Both the position numbers and the translations under genes were made by a program. The notes under the pieces are model-generated. The model saw only the letters and a list, made by a program, of their open reading frames with translations. It did no database searches and was not told the origin of the DNA. Shown piece by piece: positions 43,871-52,991 of a DNA stretch of 64,000 nt. The number at the start of each line of letters is the position of its first letter. Position 1 is the stretch's first letter. Origin of the DNA: Treponema sp. (GTDB lineage: Bacteria; Spirochaetota; Spirochaetia; Treponematales; Breznakiellaceae); assembly GCA_009777535.1 (NCBI GenBank), contig WRLP01000003.1, positions 62,001 to 126,000 on the forward strand. The letters are read 5' to 3'.

Positions 43871-45106
43871 TCAAAAGCTCATTCCTATACTGAACGCGCC
43901 CTGGAAATAATCTTCCTTTACATTATAAGCGGCTCCAACGCCGATAGCTGGAATGGCCAGCCTGCTTAAATAAAAAGACAGCATTCCGGTAACGCCGTGA
44001 TCGAACGAATCCCCCAGGATTGATCCGTGGGAATAGACAATCTGATAGGCTGCCGAGGCGGATATTGTCCCTGCCGGAAATTTAAAAAGATATTTTTCCA
44101 AACCGGCTGACGCACCGGCGTAATGTTTTGCGGAAAAAGAGCCGGGCAGGATTGAAACCTGGGCGGAGGCAGGTGAGGACTCGAACAAGACCGGCACATC
44201 CGGCTCGAAAAGCATGCCTGTCTTAAAATTAAACCTGAAACCGGGAACAAAGGGTTTTTCCCATACGCCGCGGAAACTAAGTGAATGAAAGACCTGGCTG
44301 TCCTGGGAAATCCACAGGGAATAATTCAGCGAGGCTTCCTCCTGGGAAAGCAGATACCCGTCCCAGGTGCTTCTTTTAAGGGAAATTCCCGTATTCACGC
44401 CAAATCGGCGTTGCCCTTCTTCCGGTCCGTTTTTGGCTTTTTCCTGATTTCGCAGTATTTTTTCGTTATACGAAAAAACAGCCGAAGCGGAAACGAGGTC
44501 GGTGTTTTCGAGTAACGGCGTGTCGAGTCCCAGCCTGCCCAGGATTGAATCCTGCTTGAAGCGGCGAAGAGTTTCATTGCGCTGGTTGCCGTCACTGCGT
44601 TCTTCACGCGAGAAGATGAACATGCCGTTCCAGCCCGGAAGGCGGCTGTCGGAAGGAGAATGAAAATAACCGCTTGTAACCACCCAGCCGTCGGGAAAGA
44701 AGATTCCTGCCACAAAGAGTTTGTCGTTAAGGCCGAAAGCATTTGCGTCGTATATTGCCGCCCCGCCGCTTATGTCATCGGTGGTGATCATCAATACCGG
44801 AACCGGAAAGACAGACCACTTTTCCCGTATTACGATTACAAGAATTTCATCATCAATTTCTACTGATATCGGCTCCAGTATTCCTGTGTCCAAAATGGCC
44901 GCCCACACTTCGTTTGTATCCAGTTTTTCTGTTTCGATGCCGATGAATTTCCGCAGCGGCCTTTCCGCGGTGGAAAGCCTTGTTCTTTTCAGCCCGTGTA
45001 TGGAAATGCCGGTGATGTATCTGCCTTCGGCTGCATCAATGTCCTGAGCCCGCAGAAAGGAAACAGAAAGAAGTAAAATGATAATGAATACAAATGATTT
45101 TTTCAT
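43871..45106 (-). CDS. Outer-membrane protein with POTRA-like and BamA-type barrel regions
   Basis: 411 aa from ATG 45106; an in-frame start 66 bp upstream would put charged residues before the signal peptide. Signal MKKSFVFIIILLLSVSFLRAQ. Residues ~25-95 resemble a POTRA domain (GISIHGLKRTRLSTAERPLRKF ... LEPISVEIDDEILVIVIREKW); the remainder has the alternating strands of a 16-strand BamA/TamA-like surface-antigen barrel, ending GAFSIGMSF with terminal Phe. Shorter than BamA, so a specialised member. Preceded by a -10 box 6 nt before ATG. Confidence 0.75.
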   Translation of the reverse strand: MKKSFVFIIILLLSVSFLRAQDIDAAEGRYITGISIHGLKRTRLSTAERPLRKFIGIETEKLDTNEVWAAILDTGILEPISVEIDDEILVIVIREKWSVFPVPVLMITTDDISGGAAIYDANAFGLNDKLFVAGIFFPDGWVVTSGYFHSPSDSRLPGWNGMFIFSREERSDGNQRNETLRRFKQDSILGRLGLDTPLLENTDLVSASAVFSYNEKILRNQEKAKNGPEEGQRRFGVNTGISLKRSTWDGYLLSQEEASLNYSLWISQDSQVFHSLSFRGVWEKPFVPGFRFNFKTGMLFEPDVPVLFESSPASAQVSILPGSFSAKHYAGASAGLEKYLFKFPAGTISASAAYQIVYSHGSILGDSFDHGVTGMLSFYLSRLAIPAIGVGAAYNVKEDYFQGAFSIGMSF

Positions 45107-45112
45107 TTTGAT

Positions 45113-45141
45113 ATTATATCCGGCGCTTTTCCATAACTTAA
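45113..45141 (-). promoter_or_regulatory. Leaderless-type promoter of barrel gene 43871
   Basis: Minus strand TTAAGT, 17 bp, TATAAT (45118-45113), 6 nt before ATG. The -35 is poor. Confidence 0.45.
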
Positions 45142-46472
45142 GTATACACATATCCGAGCGCTCTGAAACCATTGCGCTTTATGTCGCCAAGGCGGCTGAA
45201 GCCTGCTGGTTTAACACGGTCAAACCGCTGGGCGTTTGAGGAACTGAAACCTGCAATGAATACTCCGCCCTCTGCAAGCAGCGCAGGCAGGGCTTCCCAC
45301 AGGGCCTTAAATTGATCTGCTCCTTTCGCCAGCCGGCTCTGCGCAAGAATTTCCGGAAAGGCGGCGATAAAGCCGTATTGCCGCCGCCGGAGACCGGCCG
45401 CCGCTTCCAGCAGCCTGTCTGCGGCCAGCGTTAAATCGGCTGCCGGTACAATTACCGGCTCTGTTTTGCTTTCGGTATTCGCGGCATTATGCCGCGCCGC
45501 TTCGAGAGCCAGGATATTTCTCCCGGATAAAACCAGCGGCGGCGGCAGCAGCGATTCCTTGCGGAAAAATTCCGGCAGCCAACAGGAGAAAAAGCCCTGA
45601 CCACCCTCGTGTACAAGGCAGGCGGCGTCTGCGTTATGCGAAAGATGCCTGGCTCCGATCCGGCGCATCAGTTTTGCCGCCGCGATGACGGCGCCGCCGG
45701 GATCGTCAAAACCTGGAGCGCCGTATACTGTTTTGATATTCACGGTAATATCTTCCAGCGAATGGCTGATGGAGTTTCTTATATAAAAAGGGCGGGCGTC
45801 AAGAAACCTTTTTCCGGTTTCTGCCGGCGCGGCATCAAAACCAAGTCCGTTTTTTCCATAAACAAAAACACTGTATTCAGCGCTTTTGTCTTCGAGAATA
45901 AATTCCGCCCCGCATGTTTTAATTTTTTCCCGGAAAAAATTCGCCAGGGTGTGCACTGCAACCATGACGACCTTTCCGCCAGGGGCCAGCATGGCGGCAG
46001 CGCGACAAATGAAATCTTCCAGAACAGGAAGCCCCGCCTTTGCCGGAATATTGCACAGGATTAAATCATAATAGTTATCTGCGCCGGCAAGCATTGGCTC
46101 TGTATGGGCTTTTAGAACACCGGCGGGAATTTTATTTTTTTTCGCGTTATGCTCCGTGAAAACACGCGCAAGTTCGTCCCTGTCCTGGGCGCGGACAACA
46201 AGGCCGCCGGTTCCGGTCTTCATCGCACCGATTGCCGCAGCCGCGCAGATGCCGATGACACCGATGCCGCAGCCGGCGTCGAGTACTGTCTGCGGCGGCG
46301 CTTTTCCGTTTTTAGCGTCTTCATCAAGTGTTTTTGATAATACTTTAAGAAGCAGCCGGGTGCCGCTGTCAATATCTTCAGAACTGAAAAGCCCCTGGGA
46401 AAGATCAAAAATAAAATTGATGCCGCGAAATTTGAAGGGAACAGTTTTGGTTATGTAACAGCTTAAGTCCAC
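45138..46472 (-). CDS. SAM-dependent methyltransferase (MTS-type) with long C-terminal extension
   Basis: 444 aa. Residues ~20-210 form a class I methyltransferase of the small-methyltransferase (RsmC/PrmA-like) type: TVLDAGCGIGVIGICAAAA binds SAM and DLILCNIPAKAG stands where NPPF/NPPY is usual. The C-terminal ~230 residues (from about GKRFLDARPFYIRN) contain a further Rossmann-like pattern but no recognised motif. GTG start at 46472 without a ribosome site; start uncertain. Ends 31 bp before the barrel protein. Confidence 0.7.
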   Translation of the reverse strand: MDLSCYITKTVPFKFRGINFIFDLSQGLFSSEDIDSGTRLLLKVLSKTLDEDAKNGKAPPQTVLDAGCGIGVIGICAAAAIGAMKTGTGGLVVRAQDRDELARVFTEHNAKKNKIPAGVLKAHTEPMLAGADNYYDLILCNIPAKAGLPVLEDFICRAAAMLAPGGKVVMVAVHTLANFFREKIKTCGAEFILEDKSAEYSVFVYGKNGLGFDAAPAETGKRFLDARPFYIRNSISHSLEDITVNIKTVYGAPGFDDPGGAVIAAAKLMRRIGARHLSHNADAACLVHEGGQGFFSCWLPEFFRKESLLPPPLVLSGRNILALEAARHNAANTESKTEPVIVPAADLTLAADRLLEAAAGLRRRQYGFIAAFPEILAQSRLAKGADQFKALWEALPALLAEGGVFIAGFSSSNAQRFDRVKPAGFSRLGDIKRNGFRALGYVYT

Positions 46473-46489
46473 GTTTATATGTTGACGTG

Positions 46490-46518
46490 TTGAACTATTT
46501 ATTACAAGGCGATAGTAT
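46490..46518 (+). promoter_or_regulatory. Leaderless-type promoter of MgtC-like gene
   Basis: TTGAAC (46490), 17 bp, TAGTAT (46513-46518), then 6 nt to ATG 46525. Confidence 0.55.
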
Positions 46519-46524
46519 TATCCA

Positions 46525-47220
46525 ATGGACGCAGTGGCTGTTATTACCGAAACAGAGATGGTTATCCGTCTTTTGCTGGGCTTTATCGCCGGAGGTATCA
46601 TCGGCTTTGAGCGTTCAAGCCGCCGCCAGGTTGCCGGCCTTAGGACGCACATTCTCATTGCCCTTGGCGCGACGAGTCTGATGCTGCTTTCGATTTGGCT
46701 CCCCTGGAATTTTCACCCGATGAGGAGCGGCGATCCCGGGCGAATTGCCGCGCAGGTTGTTTCCGGCATGGGCTTTCTCGGTGCGGGAGCGATTATCCGC
46801 CTGGGGAACAGCATCAAGGGTCTTACCACGGCTGCGTCCCTTTGGCTAACGGCAGCAATCGGCATGACCATCGGCGCCGGAATGTACCTGGTTGCCGCTG
46901 TTGCAGAAGTGCTAAGCCTTGTAACCCTGATATTATTGAACAAGCTGGAAAACAGGATTTTTCCCGAGGAGCGGCACAAATTTCTGGAAGTGATCTATAA
47001 GGAAAATTGTAATCCTGATATTGGGTTTGCTCTGGGTATTCTAAAAAATTATGGAATTAAAAATCAGTCTGTTAATGTGAATCAGAATCTCGACAAAAAA
47101 AAGAATGCCAAGGTACAATTCCTTGTTACCATTCCCGATTCAGTTGATATTTCCAAACTTGCCAGGGAATTCAAGGCCTCCGGAGATATCGGCAGAGTTG
47201 AAGTAAAAGAAAAATTTTAA
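46525..47220 (+). CDS. MgtC/SapB-family membrane protein
   Basis: 231 aa. N-terminal ~135 residues are the MgtC domain with four or five membrane segments: LLLGFIAGGIIGFERSSRRQVAGLRTHILIALGA and GMGFLGAGAIIRLGNSIKGLTTAASLW are the family signatures. The C-terminal ~85 residues form an ACT-like regulatory domain. Linked elsewhere to magnesium limitation and regulation of F-type ATPase or envelope transporters. No ribosome site; the promoter suggests a leaderless mRNA. xseA follows 12 bp later. Confidence 0.88.
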   Translation: MDAVAVITETEMVIRLLLGFIAGGIIGFERSSRRQVAGLRTHILIALGATSLMLLSIWLPWNFHPMRSGDPGRIAAQVVSGMGFLGAGAIIRLGNSIKGLTTAASLWLTAAIGMTIGAGMYLVAAVAEVLSLVTLILLNKLENRIFPEERHKFLEVIYKENCNPDIGFALGILKNYGIKNQSVNVNQNLDKKKNAKVQFLVTIPDSVDISKLAREFKASGDIGRVEVKEKF

Positions 47221-47232
47221 CAGGCATCAGGA

Positions 47233-48432
47233 ATGAACGAAAAATATTTAAGCGTCGGCGAACTTACAGAACTTATCAGGGGGTGCCTTGAAGGAAATTT
47301 TTCTTTTGTTATGGTAGAAGGAGAAATTTCCAACTGCAGGCCTGCAAGTTCCGGGCATTTGTATTTCAGCCTGAAAGATTCCGGCGCGAAAATTGACGCT
47401 GTAATGTTCAAAAATAGACTGAGGAATCTTGGCTTTGAGCCGAAAGACGGGATGCTTTTGCGCATACGCGGCAGCCTTTCGGTGTACGCGCCCAGAGGCA
47501 GCTATTCAATTGTATGCGAAGAGATGGAAATTGCCGGTTCAGGCGAAATTCTTGCCATGCTGGAGAAACGCAAACAGAAACTCGCCGCCGAGGGTCTTTT
47601 TGACGCTGAACGAAAATTGCAGCTAATGCGCTTCCCTCAGACAGTGGGCGTTGTTACTTCCCCAACCGGAGCGGCATTACGCGATATTCTTAATATCCTT
47701 GGCAGGAGGGCTGCCGGAATAAGGGTGATAGTTCTTCCGGCCCCAGTGCAGGGAAGTGAAGCCGCTGCGGCCATCGCAGCGCGGATAGAACAGGCCAACC
47801 GGTGGAAACTTGCCGACGTGCTTATTGTGGGCAGGGGCGGCGGCTCGCTTGAAGACCTTTTGCCCTTTTCCGAAGAAGCGGTCGTCCGCGCGGTCGCAGC
47901 CTCGAAAATTCCCGTAGTAAGCGCTGTGGGGCATGAAATTGACTGGGCGTTATGCGATTTTGCAGCGGATCTCAGAGCGCCCACCCCGTCCGCCGCCGCG
48001 GAGATGATAAGCGCCAACTGGCTTGCTGCCGGGGAAACGGTGCGCTCGCTTATGGACAATATTAAAACAATTATCAATAACCGGCTGGAAAGGGCAAGGC
48101 TTTTACTCAGGCCTTTTGCCCCTGCGGATATGGAACACCGCTTCCGATCCATTTTGCAGCCGCGCCTGGTAAGATTTGACGACGCCAAAGAAGAGCTGGT
48201 TCGCAGTTTTAAGGGACGGTGTGCCGCCCTTCGGCAAAGGCTGGAACTGGCTGCAGCTGTCCTTGAAGCCGGCAGTCCCGCAGCAGTCATGGAGAGGGGG
48301 TTCTCGGTTGTAGTAAATGAGCGGACAGGCGGGTTAATCCGCAATGCGGCCGATGCAAAAGCCGGCGATCGCCTCGTTATCCGCCCATTAAACGGAAAAA
48401 TAAAAGCGATAACGGAAAGTATAGAGATATAG
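47233..48432 (+). CDS. xseA: Exodeoxyribonuclease VII large subunit
   Basis: 399 aa. N-terminal OB-fold (FSFVMVEGEISNCRPASSGHLYFSLKD), catalytic core with VGVVTSPTGAALRDIL, VLIVGRGGGSLEDLLPFSEE and PVVSAVGHEIDWALCDFAADLRAPTPSAAAE. Degrades single-stranded DNA with XseB and helps repair. Followed by xseB and mutL in one unit. Confidence 0.95.
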   Translation: MNEKYLSVGELTELIRGCLEGNFSFVMVEGEISNCRPASSGHLYFSLKDSGAKIDAVMFKNRLRNLGFEPKDGMLLRIRGSLSVYAPRGSYSIVCEEMEIAGSGEILAMLEKRKQKLAAEGLFDAERKLQLMRFPQTVGVVTSPTGAALRDILNILGRRAAGIRVIVLPAPVQGSEAAAAIAARIEQANRWKLADVLIVGRGGGSLEDLLPFSEEAVVRAVAASKIPVVSAVGHEIDWALCDFAADLRAPTPSAAAEMISANWLAAGETVRSLMDNIKTIINNRLERARLLLRPFAPADMEHRFRSILQPRLVRFDDAKEELVRSFKGRCAALRQRLELAAAVLEAGSPAAVMERGFSVVVNERTGGLIRNAADAKAGDRLVIRPLNGKIKAITESIEI

Positions 48433-48445
48433 GCCGGGAGGAAAA

Positions 48446-48718
48446 ATGGCAAAACAAAAAGCAGTAATCAATAAAACAGGCGGCATGAAAAATTTTGAAG
48501 AACGGCTTGAAAAGCTGGAAATGCTGGGAGAGCAAATCCGCAAGGGCGATATTCCGCTGGATGAAGCCCTTAGATCGTTTGAAGAAGGCATAAGGCTTGC
48601 GCGGGATCTTGAAAAAGACCTGGAAAAAATTGAAAACCGGATCGAGATTTTGGTCAACAACAGCGATGCTCCGATCGAGGAATCTCCTGAACTGGAGCTT
48701 TTTGATACCGGAGAATAA
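48446..48718 (+). CDS. xseB: Exodeoxyribonuclease VII small subunit
   Basis: 90 aa, ATG behind GGGAGG. Coiled-coil core FEERLEKLEMLGEQIRKGDIPLDEALRSFEEGIRL is the XseB signature; the C-terminal tail is acidic. Forms the stalk that binds XseA. Its stop lies 1 bp before the start of mutL. Confidence 0.92.
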   Translation: MAKQKAVINKTGGMKNFEERLEKLEMLGEQIRKGDIPLDEALRSFEEGIRLARDLEKDLEKIENRIEILVNNSDAPIEESPELELFDTGE

Positions 48719-48719
48719 A

Positions 48720-50459
48720 TTGTCTGTTATTAAGATACTGCCGCCGCAAGAGGCCAGGAAGATTGCCGCAGGCGAGGTCATAGATCGCCCCGCCGCCCTT
48801 ATTCGGGAATTCCTTGACAATGCAATCGACGCGGGAGCCGCCAATATTGACGTTAACATTGAAGGCGGCGGCGGCAAAAAGTGCGAAGTGGCGGATGACG
48901 GCGAAGGCATGAGCAGGGAGGATATGGAACTCTGTTTCCTGCCTCATGCCACAAGCAAGATACAATCGCTCGATGATTTGAATGTTTCCACGACGCTGGG
49001 TTTCCGCGGCGAGGCTCTTGCCGCCGCCGCCGCTGTGGCAAGGCTGGAAATAATCAGCAGCAGAGACGGCAGGGAAGCATGGCGGCTGACAACTGAACTG
49101 AACCGCAGCGCCGATGTCGAGCAGGGCAGGCGTACAAGGGGCACAACGGTCAGGGCACTCAACCTTTTTGACAGTATTCCCGCACGCAAAAAGTTTCTTA
49201 AAAGAGACGGAAGCGAAGCCGCCCTTTGCCGGGCGGCCTTTATCGACAAGGCTCTTGTATTTCCGCAGATCAATTTTCGTTACAGCCAGGACAGCAGCCT
49301 GAAATGTTTCTTCCCTGCCGTCTCATCAAAGAAGGATCGCTTTGCCGCGGCGGTTTTACAGGCCGGGGAGGAGGTTTTTCTCCACGAAATAAATGTTACG
49401 GGCAATGGTTTTTCGGTGGCAATAGTAATCGGCGGGCCTGAATTGTACCGCAGCGACAGACGTATGCTGTTTATATTTGCCAATGGCAGAAGGATAAACG
49501 ATTATGCCCTTGTGCAGGCTCTTGTGTACGGCAGCCAGGGTTTCTTTCCCAATGGGACATATCCTGTTGGAGCGGTTTATGTTGATATTGATCCGTCTCT
49601 TGCCGATTTCAATATCCACCCGGCCAAGAGGGAGGCGCGCTTCCGCGATCCCGGCGCAATTCATCATGCTATATCCGGCGGCCTGCGGAATTATTTTCAT
49701 CATTATTTTGTAAAACAATTACGCAGCGGCGAAACGCCGTACGAGAATACGGAATTGTTTGAGAAGGGTTTTACCCAGGGGCACGGAGATCGCGAAGAAT
49801 CAGTAAAAGAAATCAGTTATTCGCCATTGTATTCCCGAAACCCCGACCCGTATTTTATAACCTCCGTGCCTCCGCCGCCGGACGCCGCCTCTTTTGCAAG
49901 TGAATCCGCGCCCGATTATACGCAAGCGCGTTTTGCGGGCAGGGCTTTCGGCCTTTTCATTTTGATTGAATGCGGACAAAGGCTTTATATAATTGATCAG
50001 CACGCAGCCCATGAACGAATACTCTACAATCGTTTTCTTTCAGGGGCGATTCCCAAACAGGAACTGCTCGCTCCAATACCATTCGGTACTGAAAGCGAAG
50101 ATGAGGATCGCTTCCTTGAAGCAAAACGCGGCGAACTTGACCGCCTTGGTGTGGAAATAAAAAATGACGGAAAAGCCTGGTTCATAGAAGCCCTGCCCGC
50201 TGACTGGCGGCTTGGCGACAGTGAAACTGTAAAAGAAATACTGGAACTGAGAAACGCCGGCGAAAACATGGCTGAAAGGTGGGCGGCTGCCCTCTGCTGC
50301 CATCAGGCTCTTAGGGACGGCGATTATCTAGATGACTCAAGCGCCCTCGAACTTGGCCGGCAGGCTCTTTCTCTTCCTGATCCGCACTGTCCCCATGGAC
50401 GTCCGGTGTGGACCGAAATATCCCGTGATGCGCTTTTTAAGGCTGTAAAAAGAGTTTAG
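48720..50459 (+). CDS. mutL: DNA mismatch repair protein MutL
   Basis: 579 aa from TTG 48720, chosen because GGAG lies 6 nt upstream and the reading SVIKILPPQEARKIAAGEVIDRP matches the start of MutL. GHKL ATPase motifs: EFLDNAIDAGA, DDGEGMSREDMELCFLPHATSKI, TLGFRGEAL. C-terminal dimerisation domain from ~420 (IIDQHAAHERILYNRF) with the metal-site CPHGRP variant (DPHCPHGRP). Operon with xseAB; the ABC transporter follows 3 bp later. Confidence 0.95.
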   Translation: MSVIKILPPQEARKIAAGEVIDRPAALIREFLDNAIDAGAANIDVNIEGGGGKKCEVADDGEGMSREDMELCFLPHATSKIQSLDDLNVSTTLGFRGEALAAAAAVARLEIISSRDGREAWRLTTELNRSADVEQGRRTRGTTVRALNLFDSIPARKKFLKRDGSEAALCRAAFIDKALVFPQINFRYSQDSSLKCFFPAVSSKKDRFAAAVLQAGEEVFLHEINVTGNGFSVAIVIGGPELYRSDRRMLFIFANGRRINDYALVQALVYGSQGFFPNGTYPVGAVYVDIDPSLADFNIHPAKREARFRDPGAIHHAISGGLRNYFHHYFVKQLRSGETPYENTELFEKGFTQGHGDREESVKEISYSPLYSRNPDPYFITSVPPPPDAASFASESAPDYTQARFAGRAFGLFILIECGQRLYIIDQHAAHERILYNRFLSGAIPKQELLAPIPFGTESEDEDRFLEAKRGELDRLGVEIKNDGKAWFIEALPADWRLGDSETVKEILELRNAGENMAERWAAALCCHQALRDGDYLDDSSALELGRQALSLPDPHCPHGRPVWTEISRDALFKAVKRV

Positions 50460-50462
50460 GGT

Positions 50463-51434
50463 ATGAAAAAACAGATCTATCTTTCTTTTTGTTTATTCTT
50501 TTTGGCTGCGGCTGTTTTTCCGGCAAAGCCGGTTAACAGAATTATCTTTTATGTATTGAAGGGCCCTTCCGGCATTGGAATGGTTCGTCTCTTGGAGAAT
50601 CCGCCCGTTGTTTCCGGCTTTGAGATACGCATGGAAGCCCTTGCCCGATCCGATCTTATGGCGGCTAAATTTTTATCCGGCGAAGCAATGATCGGAATGC
50701 TGCCGCCCGATGTCGCCGCAAAAATTGCTTCATCGGGAAAAAATATTCAGATAGCGGCTGTTACGGGAACAGGAATGCTCTCGCTGCTTTCCACGGATCG
50801 AAGTGTAAACAGTTACGATGATCTGCGTGGCAAAACGGTGGAAGTGGCGGGGCAGGGAGCCGCGCCGGATTATGTATTCAGAAAAATTTTAACTTCCAGG
50901 GGAATCGATCCTGAAAATGATATCAACTTAAATTATTCCCTGGCCTATCCTGAAATTGCCCAGGCTCTTATTCTTAGACGGGTCAGTCTGGCTCTGCTGC
51001 CGGAGCCTTTTTCCACCATGGCAAGGCAGGGAAACCCAAACCTTGCGGCGGTAGGCGACATTCAGGGCGAGTGGGCAAGGCTTAACGGCAATATGGCATC
51101 TGACTATCCGATGACGGTTTTGGCAGTGGACGGCGCTTTTGCCGCGGCAAACAGCGAGCTTATTAATACAATCCTGGAAGAGGCAAGGGCTTCGATTGAG
51201 TGGGTCAAAGCGAATCCTGGCGACGCGGCTGTGCTTGTCGAAAAGCATGATCTAGGGCTGAGGGCAGCAGTGGCAGGGGAGGCCATTCCAAAAAGCGGCT
51301 ATACTTTTATACCCGCCGTGCAGGCAAGGCCGGATCTGGAAGCGCTGTATAAAGTTTTTCTGGAATTTGCCCCTGTTTCCATCGGCGGCGCCTTGCCGCC
51401 GGACGCTTTTTATTTACAGCCAAGACAACGCTGA
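50463..51434 (+). CDS. ABC transporter substrate-binding protein, NMT1/SsuA type
   Basis: 323 aa with a signal peptide (LCLFFLAAAVFPAKP region). Periplasmic binding protein of the thiamine-precursor/nitrate/sulfonate group: GMLPPDVAAKIASSGKNIQIAA, YDDLRGKTVEVAGQGAAPDY, RRVSLALLPEPFSTMA. Ligand unknown. Its stop overlaps the permease start by one base (TGATG), and the ATPase gene follows in the same manner, giving a full importer. Confidence 0.88.
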   Translation: MKKQIYLSFCLFFLAAAVFPAKPVNRIIFYVLKGPSGIGMVRLLENPPVVSGFEIRMEALARSDLMAAKFLSGEAMIGMLPPDVAAKIASSGKNIQIAAVTGTGMLSLLSTDRSVNSYDDLRGKTVEVAGQGAAPDYVFRKILTSRGIDPENDINLNYSLAYPEIAQALILRRVSLALLPEPFSTMARQGNPNLAAVGDIQGEWARLNGNMASDYPMTVLAVDGAFAAANSELINTILEEARASIEWVKANPGDAAVLVEKHDLGLRAAVAGEAIPKSGYTFIPAVQARPDLEALYKVFLEFAPVSIGGALPPDAFYLQPRQR

Positions 51435-52177
51435 TGAAAAAAAATACGCTTGTTTACACAGCCGCCGGCATCATCTTTCTGCTGATACTATGGGAAACGG
51501 CCTCCTTATTAACCGGAAACGAACTTTTGCTGCCCGGCCCCCTGCCCGTTATGCGAAAATTTATCAGTCTTGCCGGCAGGGAACGCTTTTTGTTGTCGCT
51601 GTGGTGGAGCTTTTATCGCGTAATACTGGGAATGATAATCTCGGTTCCCCTGGGTATTATTGCAGGGGCGGCGGCGGGGCTTAACTGGCGCGCGGCATCA
51701 ATTCTTAAGCCTCTTTTTCAGATTATATCGGCGACGCCGGTGATGTCGATCATTCTTATAGCTTTTCTCTGGCTTGGTCAGGATAGAACGCCGGTATTCA
51801 CCGCCTTTCTTATGATCTTTCCGGTTATTGCGGCTAACACAACGGCAGGAATCAGCGCCATTGATCCAAAATTGAAAGAGCTTTTTAGCGTATACCGTTT
51901 GCCGCTAAAGGAGCGGTTTTTTTCATTATACATTCCGGGCATTGCCCCCTTTGTACTGGGCGGTGTGCGCTCGGGGCTTTCACTGTGCTGGAAAGTGGTG
52001 GTGGCCGCCGAAGTTCTGGTGCAGCCGCGTTTTTCTCTTGGGACGGGCATGCAAACGGCAAAGGCCCATCTTGAAACCGCCGAGCTATTTGCCTGGACCG
52101 CGGGAACCGTCATTGCAGCCGCACTTTGCCAGGCGCTTTTAAGCCTTGCAATAAAGCGGATTGAAAGGCGGCGCTGA
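51434..52177 (+). CDS. ABC transporter permease, SsuC/TauC type
   Basis: 247 aa with six membrane segments. The EAA-type cytoplasmic loop is IDPKLKELFSVYRLPLKERFFSLYIPG, and the conserved end GLSLCWKVVVAAEVL matches nitrate/sulfonate/taurine permeases. Inner-membrane component of the importer encoded with its neighbours on both sides. Confidence 0.9.
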   Translation: MKKNTLVYTAAGIIFLLILWETASLLTGNELLLPGPLPVMRKFISLAGRERFLLSLWWSFYRVILGMIISVPLGIIAGAAAGLNWRAASILKPLFQIISATPVMSIILIAFLWLGQDRTPVFTAFLMIFPVIAANTTAGISAIDPKLKELFSVYRLPLKERFFSLYIPGIAPFVLGGVRSGLSLCWKVVVAAEVLVQPRFSLGTGMQTAKAHLETAELFAWTAGTVIAAALCQALLSLAIKRIERRR

Positions 52178-52908
52178 TGGCGGCAATGGTTTCGGCAGGC
52201 GCAATTTTGATAAAAGCCCTCGATTTCGCTTTTGCCGCAGAAAAACCTGTTTTTAAGGATTTTAGCCTTAACCTCGGCGGGGAAAGCCCTGTTGTAATAC
52301 TCGGACCGTCCGGCTGCGGCAAGACGACCCTGCTGCGGCTGATAGCTGGCTTGCTTGCCCCCGATAAAGGGAATATTGCCGCCGGCCGGGCAAGCATGGT
52401 CTTTCAGGAGCCGAGGCTACTGCCCTGGAAAACGGCTCTGGAGAATGTTTCACTTCCCATTTCGAAAAAACCCGGTAAAAAAGAAGCCGAAGAAATTGCC
52501 AGGCATTTTTTAACCCTGGTTTCTATGCAAAATAAGGCCGAATCCCTGCCGAGGGAGCTTTCCGGCGGAGAGCGCCAGCGGGTAAATCTTGCACGGGCGT
52601 TTGCCTGCCCGTCGGAAATCCTGCTGATGGACGAGCCTTTTCAGTCACTGGACATTCCCCTTCGCATTCAATTAATGGATCTTTCGCTTGCACTTCTGGA
52701 AAAATCCCCGCGTTTTGCCCTCATGGTAAGCCACGACCCAAGAGAAGCAGTTTACATGGGGAAAAGAGTAATAGTTCTTGGCAAGCCCCCCCGCGGCATT
52801 GTTCACGACGAGGTTTTGAATCTTGATTCGGATGGAAGACGCTACGGCTCACCGGAGCAGAGGGCGATGGAGCAAAAATTGATTTCTTTTCTGAATGAGG
52901 CCGGTTAA
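52177..52908 (+). CDS. ABC transporter ATP-binding protein, SsuB/TauB type
   Basis: 243 aa. Walker A GPSGCGKTT, Q loop VFQEPRLLPW, signature LSGGERQRVNLARA, Walker B ILLMDEPF, D loop SLD and H loop VSHDPREA are all present. Powers import of the ligand bound by the upstream SBP. Stop followed by an 83-bp gap before the flagellar genes. Confidence 0.92.
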   Translation: MAAMVSAGAILIKALDFAFAAEKPVFKDFSLNLGGESPVVILGPSGCGKTTLLRLIAGLLAPDKGNIAAGRASMVFQEPRLLPWKTALENVSLPISKKPGKKEAEEIARHFLTLVSMQNKAESLPRELSGGERQRVNLARAFACPSEILLMDEPFQSLDIPLRIQLMDLSLALLEKSPRFALMVSHDPREAVYMGKRVIVLGKPPRGIVHDEVLNLDSDGRRYGSPEQRAMEQKLISFLNEAG

Positions 52909-52991
52909 TCCGCTTTACTGTTCCCTAAACATGGCTTTTCAAATGCCGATAATGAAGGAGTAATAAACCAACATCTATTCAGGAGCTGAAT

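Noticed and set aside
48597-48719. Upstream extension of mutL over the end of xseB
   Set aside because: The extra residues read through xseB in another frame; TTG 48720 has a ribosome site and matches the MutL N-terminus.
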